Shown here in pieces: positions 35,917-47,390 of a stretch of 64,000 bases of DNA. The notes beneath the pieces were generated by a model. The model searched no databases. It saw only the letters and a list, made by a program, of their open reading frames with translations, and was not told where the DNA came from. Numbering within the stretch: position 1 is the stretch's first letter; each line of letters starts with the position of its first letter. The position numbers were made by a program, and so were the translations under genes. Origin of the DNA: Limonium bicolor (taxonomy: Eukaryota > Streptophyta > Magnoliopsida > Caryophyllales > Plumbaginaceae); NCBI GenBank assembly GCA_023374045.1, contig CM041783.1, positions 93,965,298 through 94,029,297 on the forward strand. The letters run 5' to 3'.

Positions 35917-38900
35917 TGAAACACCCCAAACCTTAATATATTAATGAACTATCTAATTAGGATATACTAAGGCTAGAACATGCCTTAGAAACATTAGAAG
36001 AAGTGTTAAACAACAACTTACACCAAAACATGCTTTAAGAACAATTAGAGCAAAAGGTTTTAAAGAGCACAAATAAATCAGGGAATTACCAATAAGTTCC
36101 CAAGAGATTTCAAATGTGAAATACCTCTAAGATTAGTAATACCCATTAAGCGGAATTAGCGTTTAAACCGAAAACGCACCTTAGAGCACAAAAATGTGCT
36201 TTAAAGAAAAATGTGCTTTAAGCATGTATACATGGAACGAAAAGGCTAATGAGCCAAAATACCATTAAGAAATAAGGGAACAAAAATTAAATGGTCATAA
36301 GAGCCATAGCATATACACACAAATTAAGTATACAAAGTCCACAGTAAACAGGTACTAAACTAACGAAAGTCAAGGAGAAACCACTAAACGACTTGGTTTA
36401 AATTGGAATGAGCAACATGCTATTTCATGAACAAAGTTTCTAAAGGTTGTAAATATATTAATGACACATTTAAACTAGCCAAAACAATTTCATAATCAAT
36501 GTGAACCCGGAAGCACATAAAATGGTGTTTTAAGGCATTTGTCAATGTAACATATCTAACACATGGTATAAGTCCTTATGAACGAGTTTAATGCATCAAA
36601 TTTTACATAAATACAAGGGAGAAACAAAAAAAACAGGTCAAAAGAGACCTAGGCTGGTCGACATGGTGGTGAGTCGCAAGATCCCAAAATGCTTTTAAAT
36701 TCACTATTTCAACTACTAAGACTTTCATTAATTGCCAAATCATCTTTTCCGCTTAGTGAATCATTAATCAGACACTTACCTGTCATATGAGAGCTCCCAA
36801 GTTCGTAGCTCATCCTTTTGCAGAAAAAACAAACAAAAAAACTCCATGTTCTTAGATTTGGCCTTAAAGAACACCTTGCCTTGTAGAAATCATAACTTTC
36901 TCGTCCTAACTCCAAATCACAAGTTTGATATCTCGTTGGAATCCTCTTTTCAAGAGATTTACAACCATATATCATGAGCCCCCAGATTCTCAGGAAAAAC
37001 CACGAAGAAGTGCCTTTGATTCTCGAGGTAAAACATTGCCTTCTTGGAAACTCTTCCTTCTTTGATTTTCATCAAGGCCGAGTGCCTAGGGTTACTAAAC
37101 CTTCTTATTCTTCATCTTATTATATGATTTTGGAGCCAATTTCTCTAGCAAATTGCTGTCAAAATTTCTAAGGAAAACAAGCTTAATATTAAGCTAAAGG
37201 TTAATATACAAGGTAAATCCTACAACTACCTATTTCAAGGTTCTAATTGTTGATCTATATATGATCTAACATATTGTTCATCTTATTATTTATTGCCAAA
37301 ATTTTGGTGATTAATATTCAGTTTTAGCTTATTAAAAGTTAATGTTTATTAAATCTAAGAATAGATTTATACTCCTTATGATATAAGCTTCAATATAAGA
37401 TATCATAATATACAAGAAAAATTCATAAACTATGGTTTATATTGTGGCCGAAAATTAAGGGTATTAATTGAGTTAGAAAAAAATATCTAACTTAGTTAAA
37501 TTAAAGGAATTAGTATAATTAAGAGTAATATGTAAAGTTTAAGAAGTTTTAGTACCTAATGGTGATAACCGAAAATATATGAGGTCAATATGTAATTTTT
37601 GAGAGTTTAAGTGATGAGAAAATAATTGTAGAATTAAGTTTGCAATTTATAAAGAGTTTATAAGTGTTATAAGGAATTTATAAGGTTTTTGGTATATTTA
37701 AGGTTAATAAAGGATGGTATGTGTATACTACAACATTAGATAATTAAATCTGGTGATTTAGAGATGTTTAAAATGATTTTTGATGTTCAAAAATCTGTAG
37801 GTAAATTAGTTACGAAAATTAGAAATTTATTGGAGTTAAATTGGCTAATAAATGAGTTAGGATAAAAGAAAAGACCACAAGGGTAAAATGGTAATTTCCC
37901 TGGTCAAACGTGGTCAAACTTGGTCAATGACAGTTTTTAAAATGTTTAGAGGAGCTAGAATATAATTTGTAGCAAAAGATTAGATATTAAAAGGATAAAG
38001 GAATAAAAAGTTAAGTTAAATTAACTTTAGGGGTAATATTGTAAATAATGGAAAGTTAGGGGGTTTGACTATAAAAGACTGGTCAAACTTGGGTATATTT
38101 TGGTAATTGACCAAAAGTATAAAAGAAATTAACTAAGAAAGACTTTGGAAGAAATTAGAAATAAAAATAACAAGTTTAGAACTTATTATGGGTAAAATAG
38201 AAATTGAAAGAAAACTAAGGGTAAGGAATGTAAATAACACATTTTTATGTGTTTAGAAGGTTAAGGAATTAAATAAAGAATTTAGAAACAAGTTGTAAAA
38301 GAAACAGAGTTAAGACGGGGTTAAACGAGACCCGTATATAACTTAAGGTATACAAGGAGTATACCCGTAATTTAGGAAAGTATAAGATAAAGTAGTGTTT
38401 AAAATATTTTAATGTAAACACAAGTTGTATTGGAAAAAGAAGTAAATACGTATTGATACGGAGTATCATACGGACATATACGTAAACTTTGGTATACATA
38501 GAAAATACCCGTATATGTGAATAGTACCTGTATACATGAATAGTAAATACATATACATGAATAGTATCCGTATACATGAATAGGAAATACGTATACGTGA
38601 ACAGTAAACTACAAGATGTATATGTGAACAGTAAAATACGAGACGTATACATGAACAGTAAAATACGAGACATATATGGGAATAGTGAAATAGGTGAATA
38701 GTAGAACACGATACCGTATAAATGAATAGTGAAATACGGATGAATAGTGAAAAATATGAAAACCTAATACAAGGTCCGCATAAGTCTAAAGTTGCTAATG
38801 TGCAACTAAATAACTGCTAACGACGTTAGTATGTTAATGAATTAGAATTGAGTTTGAAAACGCTCCTAAATGAATGAACCCGTTTAACGGTATACTAATA

Positions 38901-40309
38901 TACCGGGGTTAACCAAGGAAGAGGTTTAAGTTGAAAAGAGAACCAAATTAGTTCTAAGACACTGGATACTAATACTAGTTCTGGTTACAGATCTAGATAG
39001 TCGGAGGCGTTCGACGGATTAGACGATCGTGGTGTTAAGAGCTAGCCAATCTCCGGTGCACGGTATGGGATTCTTCTAGCTTGTTTGCTAACGGGGTCTA
39101 CCTCGGTTGTGTGCTATGTGTTATTGTGATACGGCTAACCAAGATTAAGCATGAAACCGATTTACTGTATTGTTATTTTGTGTCCATTACACACTAACAT
39201 TACTTGATTCAGAGCTTGTTCATTAACTTTGTTTAATAAACAATTGTATAAGGTTATAAGTACCCCTATTGTTAGTTGGTTAATATCGAGAGAGGTTTAA
39301 CTAACAAATTGTCATTGAGACTTCAACTAACTGGAACTTGAGAGGAATCCGGGACTGACTCCGGTCATGCATGTTTAGGTTAGGAGGTCGGCATCTGTAT
39401 CAGATCTGTCTTCCGCATATGGCTCGTCTATGACTTGTCTCCTAGGGTCGACAAACTGACCCGACCAGCTCGAGTGAACAGTTTGAGGTGGGAGGCAAAT
39501 TCAGGAGGCGCAGGAGGGTCAAGCCTACACCCCTCACAACTTAAGAATAATGTTTATTAACCCAATGGAGCTAATAACTCATTGGCTAGGGCTACTTTGG
39601 CCTGACAAAAATAAACATTTCAGTTAGAGAACAACCAGTTCTATTAAGAGAACGGTTGACACTTTTAAGGTATGGTCAAACACGAGAACTAACCAATTCT
39701 CAGGCCTTAGGAGTTAGGAATCTAACTTACTCATTAATGGGCGTCCATTACGACGTTCGATTTATTTGAGCTGTGAATGTTTCACATAAATGTGTTGTTG
39801 TTATTGTACTTCTTATTATTGTTGTATGAATAATCAACTGCATGTATACGACAAAGTAGTCGTGTGTAGCCCTGTTAGCTTGTGGGCTGCACGTTTTCTG
39901 TACCAGCAATATGCTGAGCCCCTTGGGGCCTGTGATTTAAACTTTGCAGGTAGGTGCCAGATGAGGACTCAACCTGAGAGTAGGTGCGGGGGGTAGAGTA
40001 CTTCGGGTTGCTTTTACATTTGTTACACGAGTTGTGCATGTACACTCGTTTAGTATATTGATGAGATGTTAGTATGATGTATTAGGGTATGCGATACTCG
40101 GTACAAGTTGTGGTTTATGATTTGTAATGTATAGATGCTCAAGAAATTATCCGGTTAGTCAGACCGTGACTTGTAAGAGGATAGACCTAGTTAGTCACGT
40201 GGGTGACTAACGGTGGTAACACCAACTTAGTAGAACTTTTCCGCTGCATGGTTAATGAATGAGATGGACTTAGGGCGATGATCATTGTATTTGGAGTTGG
40301 GGTGTTACA
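35917..40309 (+). repeat. 5' LTR of element C
   Basis: The LTR is 4393 bp, from TGAAACACCCCAAACC to GGGGTGTTACA, and is followed by a primer-binding site at 40314. Its tail has GAGCCCCTTGGGGCC near 39916, a GTCACGTGGGTGACTAACG palindrome near 40195 and TTTTCCGCTGC near 40238. At the place where other LTRs carry the 73-bp palindromic array it has a different tandem repeat (38440-38760). The first 240 bases match the partial 3' LTR with about five differences. Confidence 0.92.
38440..38760 (+). repeat. Tandem repeat in LTR C built on GTATACATGAATAGTA
   Basis: About nine imperfect units of 20-32 bases recur, each with a version of CGTATACATGAATAGTAAA. GTATAC is itself a palindrome. The block starts about 2.5 kb into the LTR, which is the relative position of the GC-rich arrays in K (2.7 kb) and F (2.15 kb). 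The minus-strand 146-codon frame across it is a reading of the repeat. Confidence 0.75.
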
Positions 40310-40313
40310 AAAG

Positions 40314-40326
40314 TGGTATCAGAGCG
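40314..40326 (+). promoter_or_regulatory. Primer-binding site of element C (initiator tRNA-Met type)
   Basis: TGGTATCAGAGCG stands four bases after the LTR end. ATCAGAGCG and CGCTCTGAT form a nine-base-pair stem around TAGTTA (40318-40341). The stem is identical to that of the LARD and the loop differs. Confidence 0.92.
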
Positions 40327-43300
40327 TAGTTACGCTCTGATGACTGGAAATTACCGAGCTTAGGAATTACCGAGTTAGGAACTTTAGACTAGGGATAAGG
40401 GTTGAGTATTAGTGCGGGAGGTGCGTTAGTTAGGATTCCCCGATGTGTATCGGATATCTATAATACCTGACCCGCCCTCCGCGCCCCTGGTTCTAAGATA
40501 CCAGAAATGAGCGCCAGAGAGATGACAAGCTTTCTCTTACTCAGGAAAACCCGATCTGGCAGTTACTTAGCATGGTGCAAATACGAGAAACACCTCGTTA
40601 TGCAATAGTCTTTCAAGACTTGAAGGTCCTAATTGGAGCGCAACGTTGAAACAGGCGCTACCAACGGAATCCTACCAATGAGAGAATAATAATTACCGGC
40701 AACTGGGGTCGACATGCTACGCAGTCGATATAAACCCGCCATACCAGTAAGAAGGAAAGCACTACTAGTGCAATGAGAGGACAAGGGAAGCGACAGAAAC
40801 ACCGGACAACAGTCCAAGGAAGCAATAACAGCGGGATAATACCGCACAAGAGCATAGGGACTACCTAAAAGTCGATTATGAAGCGGGTAACTCCAAACCT
40901 ACAAAAAAAAGGGGTTGCAAAGACCTAACTGCAATAGCCCAGATGACTACGAATGCACATGTAAGTCATACTCCAAGATAGGACTACGACATAGTGCCCA
41001 AGGAGAGTCAATACTCGATAACCTCGACGAATGTGTGGAAACAAGAGTGAGAACCAAGGCGAAAACGAAAGAAAAAGGGTCCCCTTAGAAAGAGGAATAC
41101 CCTGATAAGTAACTATACTAACAAAAGCAGACAGGAAGCTGCCCAAATAATCAATTAATCAAAAGCCAAAAAGGGCAAAGAAGGAGTCCCATGGACTACC
41201 ACCTACACGGAGTTTAGGAGAATGTACCATTACCGACGTACACAGTACCGATAGCCATCTTGTATGGCGCACTTGCCTTGGCAAGTGCTGCCACAATGAA
41301 GCTGTACGGGAAACCGTGAAGACCAAATGGTAAAAACCACGATTTAATACATATTAACACCGGATTACAAATACTTAAGACTAAAGAGTGGAACACTGGA
41401 AGGGCCTGACGGCCTGACCATGACAACTAAATCAATACACCAGTCAGCAGGGAGCTGGACTTGGTCAGGAAATTAAACGACGTGATCATCAACAACAGAC
41501 AACCGACACTACAGTGTAGAACATCAACCCAAAACCAAGCCTAACCTTGAATGGAAGAACCAAAGAGATTACTCAACAATGTGAGAGGACCGGATGTAAG
41601 TAATAACCTACAAGGAAGGTATTACGACATACAATGAAGATGGAGGACATAAAACTTTAATAAAAACGGGATGAACTCCCAGAATAATACCATTGACAGC
41701 ACTCTTCATTGAGGATGTTGATAAACCCCAGAAACAGAATCAGAGAAAGCAAATTTAAGCAATGACCTATCTAGGATCAAAGACGTATAATCACAAAAGA
41801 GAGAACCTCAAAAGGACTACACCATAGAGTTGGTATAGTTGAGCAGGAAAAAGACCCACAAACGATGGTTAATGTTGCTTGCCCAACTCATTAACACCCA
41901 AGTATGATTAGTCATTAACGGGTGGCGTAGTCAACGGAAGTTGAACAAAGTATTGACATGGCAGCACATGATAGCCAGGGTAAGTATCCGACTTAGACAC
42001 CTGAAGGTAAAGGCCTAATGAAAACTAATCCTTAATTGATAAAAGACGTAAGTCTATGAGAGCGAAGGTATTGTCCCAGACACTGATTAACATCGGATTA
42101 CCTAAGCGAACTTCCACAGTAGGAAGCGAGATACAACAACTTAGTGTGAAACCCAATAGTATAACCAATGATGTGACCTAACATTGACAGAGCTCAGAGA
42201 ACTAGAGAATTATGTGGATAACCTACAGATGATTAAGAATACAGCAGTGAACCGAACACCGGCTCTCACTTGAGACTAATCAAGCATTAAGGGCCTACGA
42301 GCCAAGGATGTTAAATAAATCAGAGCTCGAGGTGCAGGAAAGCGTAAAAAGGCTTATCTAGGCCAAGAATGAATTACACCTCGTACGTACGAGTGGTTAT
42401 GGGAACCTATACTAAATTGAGGAAGAATTGCCAGGAAAGTGCACCAATGAGAATGTTGAGATAGTGCTATTGACAGGGGTGGAGAATGAACCATTCCTTT
42501 TAGGGTGGGGATACCTCTCCTTGTTGTGAGGCCATGAGTGGGAATAAACCCCTCAAAAAGGGCTTTCACTTCTTAGAGATTGAATACTCTCTATTGGAGA
42601 ATGGGAACCGTAGACCTTGAAATTACCTTGGAACATTCCAGTTACACATAAATAATATGGAAGGCTGCAGAGACAGACCTCATATCCAACACCCAGGATT
42701 TAAGAATCAGCAATCGTCAGAGATAAACATTGTGAGTGCGTAGTATGGCACGTTAAGCGACCAACGCTCAAAAGAGCTTGTGATTCAACGGATGACTTTT
42801 TCAGTAACCGGTTAAATTACATGGTAAATAACATCATAAAGGAGGAAAGAATGTGAGAGAAATTAGCCTACTTGGGAACCTGAGATTGAAGCAGAACACC
42901 TTCATATTAAGAGATAACCATTTTACAACACGATATGGCAACTGCCAAACATCGAAATTAGAGAACTCCCAGTGTGTTTACACCATGAAAGGGATTAAAA
43001 ATAAGACAAGACGTTGAAGTCAACAGTTGAGGAATTGTGCCATCAATGGGCAATATCAGGCAGCTAAAGCTACTTCGGTAGTGGAGGCCGGGAGAATAAT
43101 ACCTTTCAGATGGATTAAGTTACGGTGCACAGCAAAGCAACCACTATATATGAGCCATCGAATATTGACACGAAAGAAATCAGATTTATGAATTAAAACC
43201 TGATGTAAGTAAGGTGATAAAATGGGAGATAGACGGTGCAGTAACGCCAGTAGACTGGACCATGTGATGAAAGGTTTCACAGGAAGCACACTGTCCATTC

Positions 43301-43544
43301 CGTAAGGAGCTGGAAGTGCATTCCTAGTAGATCGACATGAGAAATAAGAAAAGAGGCTCTAAGGGAAGAGACCGCAAATTACTAAGGGATCAAGTCCGTA
43401 CTAAATACAGAAGGTATAATACAGTTATGAACCCAGTTGATGGATATTCCTTGATTAAGTTCAAGAAGAACGACATGTACGTTATCATGGAATGATGAAA
43501 GAGGAGATCGACAATAGAATACTTCACAAATTAGCTGTAACTAA

Positions 43545-43684
43545 GCGTGCGACGAACACTACGAGTATACTTAAACAAAATGTGGGATGACCGCCCTCCA
43601 AAGGATATTGTGGGTCTGATGGACTTATTTATAAGTTAGTCGGGTAAGTAGCCATGTACTAGTAAGGTACCCCATATATGTAAA
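43545..43684 (+). repeat. Conserved non-coding block 2 in element C
   Basis: In the sense direction this matches the reversed LARD block at 20772-20907 and D block at 58785-58915. Shared phrases include ACACTACGAGT, GTGGGATGACC, TTAGTCGGGTAAGTAG and ACCCCATATATG. Confidence 0.7.
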
Positions 43685-44093
43685 AGAGTAGTGTGAGAAA
43701 CGCGAGGAGTAGTCGACTTCGTACGACAGTCAGCGATGCAAACTCACACCAGAACAGCAATTGACCGCAGACAATTGAAGAGGAAGAACTCAGTTAAACT
43801 AGTAAGATTAAAAGAGTCAGAGAACTCATTCCAGGAGGAAACAATTAAGAGTTATGAAGTGCGAGGAGCACTGATTAGTAAGTATGAACAATTAATATGT
43901 CTCAAGATTTATGAGGAAACTGTGAAGAGCAATAAGCACTAAACAGTAAGTCCAGATGACACAGGAATCTCAGACTGAGGGTCAGTTAGTAGGAAACAAT
44001 TTAGACGCTGGAAGGCGTAATAAGAGTATGAACGTCAGATCTCCAGAGAACTGGATAGACAAGCTATTACTCATTGAGACCGTGTATAGATAA

Positions 44094-44604
44094 TGTAATA
44101 CCCCCATCCCACATCGGGATATGAGTAGTATTGTGAGTTCCTTATATGTAAACACATGGGTTGACTACAACAACAAGGCCTTCCACTTTTAAGGCCAAGT
44201 GAGGACACAGGCTTAAAGTGGCTAGTTTTCAACCCGGAATGGCTTGGGAGCTAGGTTGTTGGACAGTTACCCATATGGGGTGTTACAAATGGTATCAGAG
44301 CGGACCCGAGACCGTGTTGGGATGGGCAACCCGACACCTACCGAGGAGGTCCATGGGACTTGGATGTTAGGCTTGCGACGAGGACGTCGTGTTCTTTAAG
44401 TGGGGGAGTATGTAATACCCCCATCCCACATCGGGATATGAGTAGTATTGTGAGTTCCTTATATGTAAACACATGGGTTGACTACAACAACAAGGCCTTC
44501 CACTTTTAAGGCCAAGTGAGGACACAGGCTTAAAGTGGCTAGTTTTCAACCCGGAATGGCTTGGGAGCTAGGTTGTTGGACAGTTACCCATATGGGGTGT
44601 TACA
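44094..44604 (+). mobile_element. TRIM: miniature LTR retrotransposon with identical LTRs
   Basis: Two direct repeats of 194 bp (44094-44287 and 44411-44604), identical by eye, start TGTAATACCCCC and end GGGGTGTTACA. Two bases after the first is the primer-binding site TGGTATCAGAGCGG (44290-44303). Just before the second is a polypurine stretch AAGTGGGGGAG. The internal region is 123 bp, far too short to code for transposition proteins. TCCCACATCGG near the LTR start recurs in many plant TRIM LTRs. I did not find a clear five-base target duplication: GATAA precedes and AAATT follows. It lies in the interior of C. Confidence 0.93.
44290..44303 (+). promoter_or_regulatory. Primer-binding site of the TRIM
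   Basis: TGGTATCAGAGCGG follows the first LTR and is complementary to initiator tRNA-Met, the same primer as the large elements use. Unlike in those, no inverted copy follows to make a hairpin. Confidence 0.9.
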
Positions 44605-45001
44605 AAATTATAAGGATACAAAGGAGCTGTATAACATATTGAAGAGGTTAGGAAGGGCAAACTAAGCCCCAAGATTATAAGAGTCAGCAGAAGCTAGTGG
44701 ACCGTATCTTAAATATTTGATATACCTAACAAAAGAGAAAAAGGAAGGATGTGTCTCACATCTTCGAGTCGAATGAAATATATGACTTATCTACCAAATA
44801 CTTTGGAGCCTTAGAGGCTACACAGGAACCTAGTTGTAAGATTGGCATGAACACCAATAAGAATCCTTGATACAGAGACTAAGCCATTACCATGGTGAAG
44901 ACCCTCTGACCCAATCATAATTTGAGATAGACTACATGGAAGCTAGACTGCTCCATGACACCTAAACATCTTGAACCGGTGTTCAAGAATAATATAATGT
45001 T

Positions 45002-45040
45002 GATTACGTGGGCGTAATCCATTTTAAGGGGGGTAGAGCG
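45002..45040 (+). promoter_or_regulatory. Internal polypurine tract and palindrome in element C
   Basis: GATTACGTGGGCGTAATCC (palindromic GATTACG/CGTAATC around TGGG) is followed by ATTTTAAGGGGGGTAGAGCG. The purine part equals the terminal polypurine tract before the 3' LTR (TTTTAAGGGGGGTAGA). It could act as a second start for plus-strand synthesis, as central polypurine tracts do in some retroelements. That role is an inference. Confidence 0.65.
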
Positions 45041-45506
45041 TACAATCCCTTAGCCTATATTTCACATATTGAGTACGTAACCTACAGTGTGCGTAGCACA
45101 ATAAAATTAGTTGTGATGTTTGATACGTATGTTATATAAACACATGTATTCGTTCTTATGTGGTTGTGGTTATTACACACAATTAGATGCAAATACCAGA
45201 TGTATTAGAGGCTTACCTTGTTAACTTCAGTGCGAGAATTCAGGAAAAGAGGAGTAGAAACTCCAGGGGAATTAAAATCCCTATGATATGTATTTATATG
45301 AGACCAAATATGGTAATGTTATGAGGTAAGAATCGGTATGAGACCAATGTAGAACCTAGTAGGAATTAAATTCTCTATGTAATTGTTGAGAGGTGAATTA
45401 AGAATGACTGATGGACTGAGTTCCATAATTTGGAGATGTATTGATTTATGATTATGACTAGAAGGACTAAAATATATAAAATGCTACATGAATATTTATT
45501 TGATTG

Positions 45507-45633
45507 TTTGAAGCTGACGTGGGAGGTAGAACTTGATCTTGGCCAGATCAAGGAAAACTGAACACAAATTGGGGTGAAAGGATAGTTCAACACTGGTGCT
45601 GATCACATCAGGGTCGGATGATTCCTGAAACTC
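45507..45633 (+). repeat. Conserved non-coding block 1 in element C
   Basis: It contains an exact CTTGATCT / AGATCAAG stem around TGGCC (about 45532-45552), ACACAAATTGGGGTGAAAGG and CTGGTGCTGATCACATCAGG. All three recur in the LARD and D in the same order. Confidence 0.7.
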
Positions 45634-45833
45634 CATACAAGTGGTCACAACTAACCACGTTAAGAGGAGATGCAGTAGCATAAAGTGGAATTGGAGTTGA
45701 CATGTATTTTCTGTATTACTCGCTCATGAACTCGAGGACATGAAAACCTTTGTCTCCGGACCGGTTACTTGAGGAGTATACGTCAAAGAATATACAAAGA
45801 GTATTTTCATTACTAAAACATGCAAAAGACATG

Positions 45834-45836
45834 TTG
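45834..45836. repeat. Left target-site duplication of the CACTA element (TTG)
   Basis: TTG precedes the left end, and the same TTG follows the right end at 47212-47214. Three-base duplications are typical of CACTA transposons. Confidence 0.75.
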
Positions 45837-47211
45837 CAATAGTACAAAAACGGCCTATTTCGGCGGTTGTAAAAGGTCTATTTCGGCGGTTCTAGAACAC
45901 CTACGGTGGCGGTTCCTAGCTACAACCGCCGCCATAGGTGGTTGTTTTTTATGAAAAAAACACACCTATGGCAGCGGTTGTTAGCTAGGAACTGCCACCA
46001 TAGGTGGTTTTCAAAAAAAAACACCTATGGCGGCGGTTCCTAGCTAACAACCGCCACCATAGGTATTTTTTTTAAAAATAAAAAATTTAGCTGCATCGTC
46101 TTCTTTCTCGGGAGCGAGATGCAACAGTTTTGTATCTCTGTAGAGGCGCAAACGCAAGAGAATGAACAGTGGCACAGAGCATGTAAGCTTCTTGTTCGCC
46201 TTGCAAAATCACCGTGAGTGTGAAGAGATTGAAGTGGCGCAGACACTAGAAGAGAATAAAGAGACACAAACACAAAAAAGAGAATAAATAGGCGCAAAGC
46301 ATGTATGTTTCTTGTTCTCCAAAAAGAAAAATATAAGTTTGAGTATATTACCGGATCCAGAATGAACTACTTCAGCCCCGTCTTCAATCTAGTGAGTGAG
46401 ATGCAGCGGTTTCAATGATTTGTCACTACATAAGCGTAGACACAAGAAGAGAATGAAGAGATGCACAGACAAAACAAAGAGAATGAAAGGCGCAGAGCAT
46501 GTATAAAGCTTGTTCTCCAATGAGAAAAAGATAAGTTCGAGTATATTACCGGTTCTAGAATGAACTACTTCAACCCCGTTTTCAATCTGGTGAGCGAGAT
46601 GCAGAGAGGAGCGCAAAGCATGTACATTCGCCAGTTAGAGTTGCAAAATTACCGTGAGAGGAGAGAGATGAAGAGCAGTTGTGATATATATAATGAAATA
46701 AAGTCTATTTCGGCGGTTGTTAGCTAGGAACCGCCGAAATAGACTAAAATTTTCCCGCGGTCCAAATTTTTTGAAAAAAAAACCGGGAAAACAGGCTTCC
46801 GAAAATTTTATGTCTAAAAAAAGGCACCTATTTCGGCGGTTCCTAGCTAGGAACCGCCGAAATAGGCTGAAATTTTCCCGCGGTCTGAATTTTTTGAAAA
46901 AAAACCCGGGAAAATAGGCTTCCAAAAATTTTAGTTTAAAAAAAGGCACCTATTTCGGCGGTTCCTGGCTAGGAACCGCCGAAATAGGCTGAAATATTCC
47001 CGCCTACCGAATTTTTTGAAAAAAAACCGGGAAAATAGGCTTCCAAAAATTTTATGTCTAAAAAAAGGGACCTATTTCGGCGGTTCCTAGCTAGGAACCG
47101 CCGAAATACGTGCCTTTTTTTAGACATAGAATTTTCCGGGCACCTATTTCAATGGTTGTTGTTACAACCGCCGAAATAGGGGCGCCGAAATAGGCTTTTG
47201 TTGTACTAGTG
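45837..47211. mobile_element. Non-autonomous CACTA DNA transposon with palindromic subterminal repeats
   Basis: The right end reads, inward on the minus strand, CACTAGTACAACAAAAGCC. The left end reads CAATAGTACAAAAACGGCC, so it has lost the canonical CACTA start by at least one base change. Both continue into CTATTTCGGCGG. The element is 1375 bp and has no transposase frame. The left part holds three palindromes based on CACCTATGGCGGCGGTT (about 45898-46065). The middle (about 46100-46640) is a two- to three-fold degenerate repeat of a GAGATGCAG...AGAGAATGAA stretch. The right part holds four 122-bp repeats. It inserted into the interior of C. Confidence 0.85.
46704..47110. repeat. Four tandem 122-bp units, each with a 40-bp palindrome
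   Basis: Palindromes based on CCTATTTCGGCGGTTCCTAG start at 46704, 46827, 46949 and 47071. The copy at 46827-46866 is a perfect 40-base palindrome. The others have one to a few mismatches. Between them lies a repeated stretch with AATTTTCCCGCGGTC and AAACCGGGAAAA. The apparent open frames on both strands here come from repetition of a unit that lacks stops. Confidence 0.88.
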
Positions 47212-47228
47212 TTGTGTGACAAGTGCGG

Positions 47229-47250
47229 TAAATATATATATATATATATG
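47229..47250. repeat. (AT)n microsatellite in the interior of C
   Basis: TATATATATATATATATATG follows GTAAA just outside the CACTA element. Confidence 0.8.
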
Positions 47251-47375
47251 TATATGTGGCAGACCTTATGAGTCAGAATGCTTATACAGATATTGAGTGA
47301 TCTATATGATCTTTTAGTGTGAAGTTACCTGTGTGTTCTAAGAGATATAGATACATAGGAACTTTGGGGACAAAG

Positions 47376-47390
47376 TTCTTTTAAGGGGGG
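47376..47390 (+). promoter_or_regulatory. Terminal polypurine tract of element C
   Basis: GTTCTTTTAAGGGGGG followed by TAGAT stands directly before the 3' LTR start TGAAATACCCC at 47396. Confidence 0.88.

Noticed and set aside
38269..38709. 146-codon minus-strand frame rich in Tyr, Thr and Ser
   Set aside because: It reads through the GTATACATGAATAGTA tandem repeat of LTR C and shows no other protein feature.
44094..44604. TRIM considered as Cassandra (carries 5S rRNA promoter)
   Set aside because: I did not see the 5S-like A box, intermediate element and C box in its 194-bp LTRs.
46635..46949. Open frames on both strands with repeated FKKFGPRENFSLFRRFLA-like peptides
   Set aside because: The peptides are translations of the 122-bp CACTA repeat unit in two directions, which argues for DNA repetition and not a protein.
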